Of a stretch of 33,166 nucleotides of DNA, positions 30,310 to 33,166 are shown piece by piece (positions within the stretch are counted from its first letter, which is position 1; every line of letters starts with the position of its first letter). The notes under the pieces were generated by a model that made no database searches, was not told where the DNA came from, and saw only the letters and a list, made by a program, of their open reading frames with translations. Made by a program: the position numbers and the translations under genes. Source of the stretch: JBGSON01 sp041739085. GTDB lineage: Bacteria; Patescibacteriota; Gracilibacteria; CAIRYL01. Location: the NCBI GenBank assembly GCA_041739085.1, contig JBGSON010000011.1, positions 1 to 33,166 of the forward strand, in the 5' to 3' direction.

Positions 30310-31877
30310 ACCGGAATCCTGACCGCATCATCGGAGAAATCGAAGAGTACATGGAATGTCTCATGAAAGGGCGTGCGCATAAGTCTCGTCTTCCCGCCGA
30401 GATCAAAGATGCGCTGCAAAAAGCATACGGGGAGATCGAAAAGCTCCCTGCGGGAAAGGAATTCAGAAAAACACTCCGGAACTCTTTACTAACGAGGATC
30501 AGGGAAATGGACAAGGAGATAATCGGAGAAAAATCGCTCACTTCCCAGATCTCTGAATTACTTTCCTTTCTCTTTGTGTCGAAAAAAGGACTGTCGCTTG
30601 TTTTTGCGAGTGTATTCGCAATTTCACTGTTTGTGTTTTTTACGCCGACCTTTCACGATTATGACTCTCCCGCCAGGGAATCGATGAAAACTTCGGATTC
30701 CAATGAAGAGAGGAAGTCTGACCGCGGGTTGCCTTTGAATTCTTCCGATTCATCGGATGCTCTCAATGGAGTCCCCTCTTCAGTTTCTCCTGCGATTTCT
30801 GTGGATAAAATGAAAGATGAAAAGGGTGAACGGACAAAGGAGGACAACTCTCAGGATGAAATAATCCCTTTCCCCGCGGAAACCGGGAACGGGGATCCCT
30901 CTTTTTTGGAGGCGGATGCTGAAAGTGTTGAGATCATGCTCGTACCTCCGGAAGGATCAGATACTGAAATGGACAATTCCGTTGCGGGACCTCCAGGTGT
31001 ATCAGTTTCTGAGCCCCCGATTGGGGAGGAAGGTATAGCACCTACTGAAGAGTCTTTTCCCGAAAGCGGACCGTTTGAAAAAAGCGTGATGAGAGAAGAG
31101 GGATCTGCTTCAGGAGATGCCGACGAATATGTTGAGTTTGAAGGAGCTGATCCATCGATGGCGATGAGAAGCACATTTTCCCAGGACTCAAATGAAACCG
31201 GCCCTCTGGGAGTCATCGAACAATCCCTGGCAGAGGGGAAGATGCCTTCTCCGGAGATGATCCATCTCGATGAGCTCCTCGATATTCCTTATTCTCCCGC
31301 TGCGAACCGCGTCCCCGACGCACCATTCCTGGTGTATTATGAAATGGGAGTGGCCCCCTGGGATCCCGGAAAATATCTCTTTTTCCTCATCCTTCAGGGA
31401 ACTGAAGAACGATCTGCTCAAGAAGTGAACGTCGAGGTGGAGTGGGATGATTCTGTCATTGTGTCTTCACTTCCTCTCTCTCCTAATTCCGGAAAGCTCT
31501 CTCTCCCCTTGCTTATTGAGGATCAGCGTTCTGTCCTTTTGTCAGAATTTTCTGTTTCTCCGTCTGCTTCTCCGCTCGGATCGCTCTTCATTTCCTACCG
31601 GATACCGGATTCTGAAGAATATGGATCTCTCAGAATACCGCTCATGGGATCAGAGGTCATGAGTGACATCGAAAGGACCTCATCAAATTTTCAGTTTGCT
31701 GTTTCTGTAGTGGCGCTTGGTGAAAAACTGAAAAACTCTCCTTCTCTTAGCGGGTATTCCTATGAGGAAATACAGAGTTTTATTGAAAGCATTCCTCTCC
31801 AATACGGACAGAGGGAAAAAGACCGGGTCTTGAACATACTGGACCTCATCATGAGGTTCGAAGAAAACAATCGATAA
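30306..31877 (+). CDS. YfbK-like membrane protein lacking the vWA domain; putative anti-sigma
   Basis: A 523-residue protein translationally coupled to the ECF sigma gene. Residues 1-93 are basic, helical and cytoplasmic; a single membrane segment is at about 96-113; the rest is extracytoplasmic. Residues about 115-300 are an acidic Ser/Glu/Pro-rich linker. Residues about 305-366 (LAEGKMPSPEMIHLDELL, then APWDPGKYLFFLILQG) match, from memory, the domain before the vWA domain in YfbK-like proteins. Residues about 370-515 (VNVEVEWDD, YRIPDSEEYGSL, NFQFAVSVVALGEKL, SYEEIQSFIESI) match the domain after it. The roughly 200-residue vWA domain with its metal site is missing between them. ECF sigma genes are often followed by such proteins, so a sensor/anti-sigma role is inferred. 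Confidence 0.72.
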   Translation: MNRNPDRIIGEIEEYMECLMKGRAHKSRLPAEIKDALQKAYGEIEKLPAGKEFRKTLRNSLLTRIREMDKEIIGEKSLTSQISELLSFLFVSKKGLSLVFASVFAISLFVFFTPTFHDYDSPARESMKTSDSNEERKSDRGLPLNSSDSSDALNGVPSSVSPAISVDKMKDEKGERTKEDNSQDEIIPFPAETGNGDPSFLEADAESVEIMLVPPEGSDTEMDNSVAGPPGVSVSEPPIGEEGIAPTEESFPESGPFEKSVMREEGSASGDADEYVEFEGADPSMAMRSTFSQDSNETGPLGVIEQSLAEGKMPSPEMIHLDELLDIPYSPAANRVPDAPFLVYYEMGVAPWDPGKYLFFLILQGTEERSAQEVNVEVEWDDSVIVSSLPLSPNSGKLSLPLLIEDQRSVLLSEFSVSPSASPLGSLFISYRIPDSEEYGSLRIPLMGSEVMSDIERTSSNFQFAVSVVALGEKLKNSPSLSGYSYEEIQSFIESIPLQYGQREKDRVLNILDLIMRFEENNR

Positions 31878-31943
31878 GCAGTACGGAATATCCGAACTCT
31901 CATCGGGGAAGACCGTTCCGCATGGCGCCGCCGCCGGGAATAT

Positions 31944-32711
31944 TCAGACTTCAGCGGGGAAAGAATGCGGGGCTGTCGATTTGAGTCGTTCGATTTCTTC
32001 CCGTAGATCGACATTTTCTTGAACAAGCCGCTCATTCTCGTGATTCACGGTCGCCACATATCCTGCGACAGCGTTATCGAGGTTGATTTGCCAGGATACA
32101 TCCATGAGTGTTCCCTCATAAAACATCGGATTTCCGTCTTCGTCCTTCACCACAAACGCATCTTCTCGGACGGTGACTTCATGTCCGTCTTTGTGTTTTG
32201 CGGTCCATCTCGCGTTATTGACCGTTCCTTTTGCCAATAATTTTCTCGTGATCGCATCCCGTTTCGCGGGATCAGCATAAATATCTTCCGCCTTCACCCT
32301 CTGCATTTCTTCAAGCGAAGAATATCCGAGCATATCGAGCAGTGCATGGTTCATCTCGATGATGTTCCCATCAGGATCAGTGCGGTACGCACCGACAGGG
32401 AGGGAATCAAAAAATCTTTTTGCTTCCGGCGCTTCCTGTGTCGCTTCATTCGCCATTTCATTGAGGAGACAGAGGAGTTCATCGTTGACGCTGGAGGAGA
32501 TGCCGTACAATCTGAGGATGGTATGAATCGAGGTTGTGGCGTCTCTTTTCAACCCATCTACCCTCGAATGAGTATCCAGTTGATATTCCATAAAAACCCT
32601 CATGTCCTCAAAAACTCTTCTGAGCGCGTCTTTTAATGGACTATATTTTTCTGTTTCTGTCTCACCGAGGATATTATCTACTCTTTGGAATATTTCGGAT
32701 TGCCGCATCAT
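31944..32711 (-). CDS. PAS-domain protein without an output domain
   Basis: A 255-residue soluble protein. Residues 1-100 are helical with no known domain. A PAS/PAC sensor domain covers about 100-215 (FDSLPVGAYRTDPDGNIIEMNHALLDMLGYSSLEEM by position; WTAKHKDGHEVTV and FYEGTLMDVSWQI). A coiled coil at about 216-245 (VNHENERLVQENVDLREEIERLK by position) ends the protein. There is no histidine kinase, GGDEF or HTH domain, so the output must be through a partner. Two ATGs at 32711 and 32708 are equivalent starts. It is convergent with the YfbK-like gene and divergent from ilvD. Confidence 0.85.
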   Translation of the reverse strand: MMRQSEIFQRVDNILGETETEKYSPLKDALRRVFEDMRVFMEYQLDTHSRVDGLKRDATTSIHTILRLYGISSSVNDELLCLLNEMANEATQEAPEAKRFFDSLPVGAYRTDPDGNIIEMNHALLDMLGYSSLEEMQRVKAEDIYADPAKRDAITRKLLAKGTVNNARWTAKHKDGHEVTVREDAFVVKDEDGNPMFYEGTLMDVSWQINLDNAVAGYVATVNHENERLVQENVDLREEIERLKSTAPHSFPAEV

Positions 32712-32841
32712 GGAAAAGAGATGAAAGAGGTGATTTAATATCTCATCTGTGTTTTTTTGTCAATCATGAACTTTTTTTTAAGGACTCTTCCCTTTTCAGA
32801 AAAGAATCTGGAATAATACATCCGCTCTTATTCCTCTCTGT

Positions 32842-33166
32842 ATGAAAAGACAACCTGTGAATGAAGGGATCGCCGCCATTCAGAAGCACGGAAGCCGGAT
32901 CGTCGGAGAGGGAGCTCACATGCTCCCCGCCGCATCGCTCATGATGGCCGCTGGTGTCATCCAAAAAATGTCGGACCGGAAAAAACCGTTTGTCACGGTC
33001 GTGAATTCATTTACCACCCATATCCCCGGACATGCCCACCTCGATGTCCTTGGGGAGATCCTTGTTTCAAAATTAAAGAAAAAGGGAGTGAATGTCTGGT
33101 ATTGCAACATCGGAGGCGCCGTCGACGACGGGATCGCCATGGGACACTTCGGGATGAAATATTCCC
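32842..33166 (+). CDS. ilvD: Dihydroxy-acid dehydratase, 3' end beyond the window
   Basis: The first 108 residues of an IlvD/Edd-family dehydratase. FVTVVNSFTTHIPGHAHLD (about 50-68) and a CNIGGAVDDGIAMGHFGMKYS stretch (about 88-108) match the N-terminal part of E. coli-type IlvD, which makes the 2-keto acids of valine and isoleucine with an iron-sulfur cluster. The relative 6-phosphogluconate dehydratase is less likely but not excluded from this fragment. No SD; the ATG follows TTATTCCTCTCTGT. It fits the branched-chain theme of the T-box operon. Confidence 0.85.
   Translation, partial: MKRQPVNEGIAAIQKHGSRIVGEGAHMLPAASLMMAAGVIQKMSDRKKPFVTVVNSFTTHIPGHAHLDVLGEILVSKLKKKGVNVWYCNIGGAVDDGIAMGHFGMKYS

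Noticed and set aside
1..33166. tRNA or rRNA genes
   Set aside because: I saw no cloverleaf-like sequence with GGTTCAANNCC and matching arms, and no rRNA-like stretch; GGTTCAACTC at 14405 is part of a simple palindrome.

Overview
The window is about 33 kb of bacterial chromosome with standard-code genes; TGA is used as a normal stop, for example at the ends of the ileS and lipoprotein genes. Most genes lack a recognisable Shine-Dalgarno sequence and instead have a pyrimidine-rich stretch just before the ATG. A type-2 IleRS with an inserted phosphatase domain, a detached rplO-secY-adk block and the absence of SD sequences suggest a Patescibacteria/CPR-like lineage. Because UGA is a stop, Gracilibacteria-type recoding is excluded, and a Peregrinibacteria-like organism is one guess. 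This placement is inference and weak. No rRNA, tRNA or CRISPR array was seen.

Layout. 1-1.85 kb: a small orphan gene and an SGNH/GDSL hydrolase with a repeated linker. 1.97-4.1 kb: a DedA-family membrane protein and two YhhQ/VUT-type (queuosine-precursor) transporters. 4.1-5.7 kb (minus): an unrecognised 518-residue protein. 5.8-12.3 kb: a T-box leader with antiterminator and terminator, then thrC (carrying a LeuA-type regulatory domain), ridA and ileS (carrying a histidine-phosphatase domain inside the synthetase). This looks like one amino-acid-responsive operon.

12.3-16.6 kb is the accessory region and the most unusual part. Two paralogous lipoprotein genes each sit in a complete, similar transcription unit: a sigma70-like promoter, a long structured 5' leader with a compensatory base change, a second hairpin, a strong SD, the gene, and a three-hairpin 3' UTR. 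They are GC-rich, unlike their neighbours. They are surrounded by six copies of a 128-130 bp palindromic repeat with CTGTCA/TGACAG ends and by several unrelated perfect palindromes.

16.6-24 kb: a two-TM orphan, a DKNYY lipoprotein with dnaX (minus), a DsbA-like lipoprotein, queD, a long PLP aminotransferase and a GT4 glycosyltransferase. 24.1-26.2 kb: a partner-switching pair, an HATPase-STAS fusion and a membrane-bound SpoIIE/RsbU-type phosphatase. 26.2-28.6 kb (minus): rplO-secY-adk with its own promoter. 28.8-31.9 kb: a TrmB-like regulator, then an ECF sigma factor coupled to a membrane protein that looks like YfbK with its vWA domain removed. 31.9-33.2 kb: a PAS-domain protein (minus) and the start of ilvD at the right edge.

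The genes suggest a cell with some branched-chain and threonine amino-acid metabolism under both tRNA-sensing and allosteric control, a queuosine-related salvage or synthesis capacity, and at least two signal-transduction modules (partner switching and ECF sigma).
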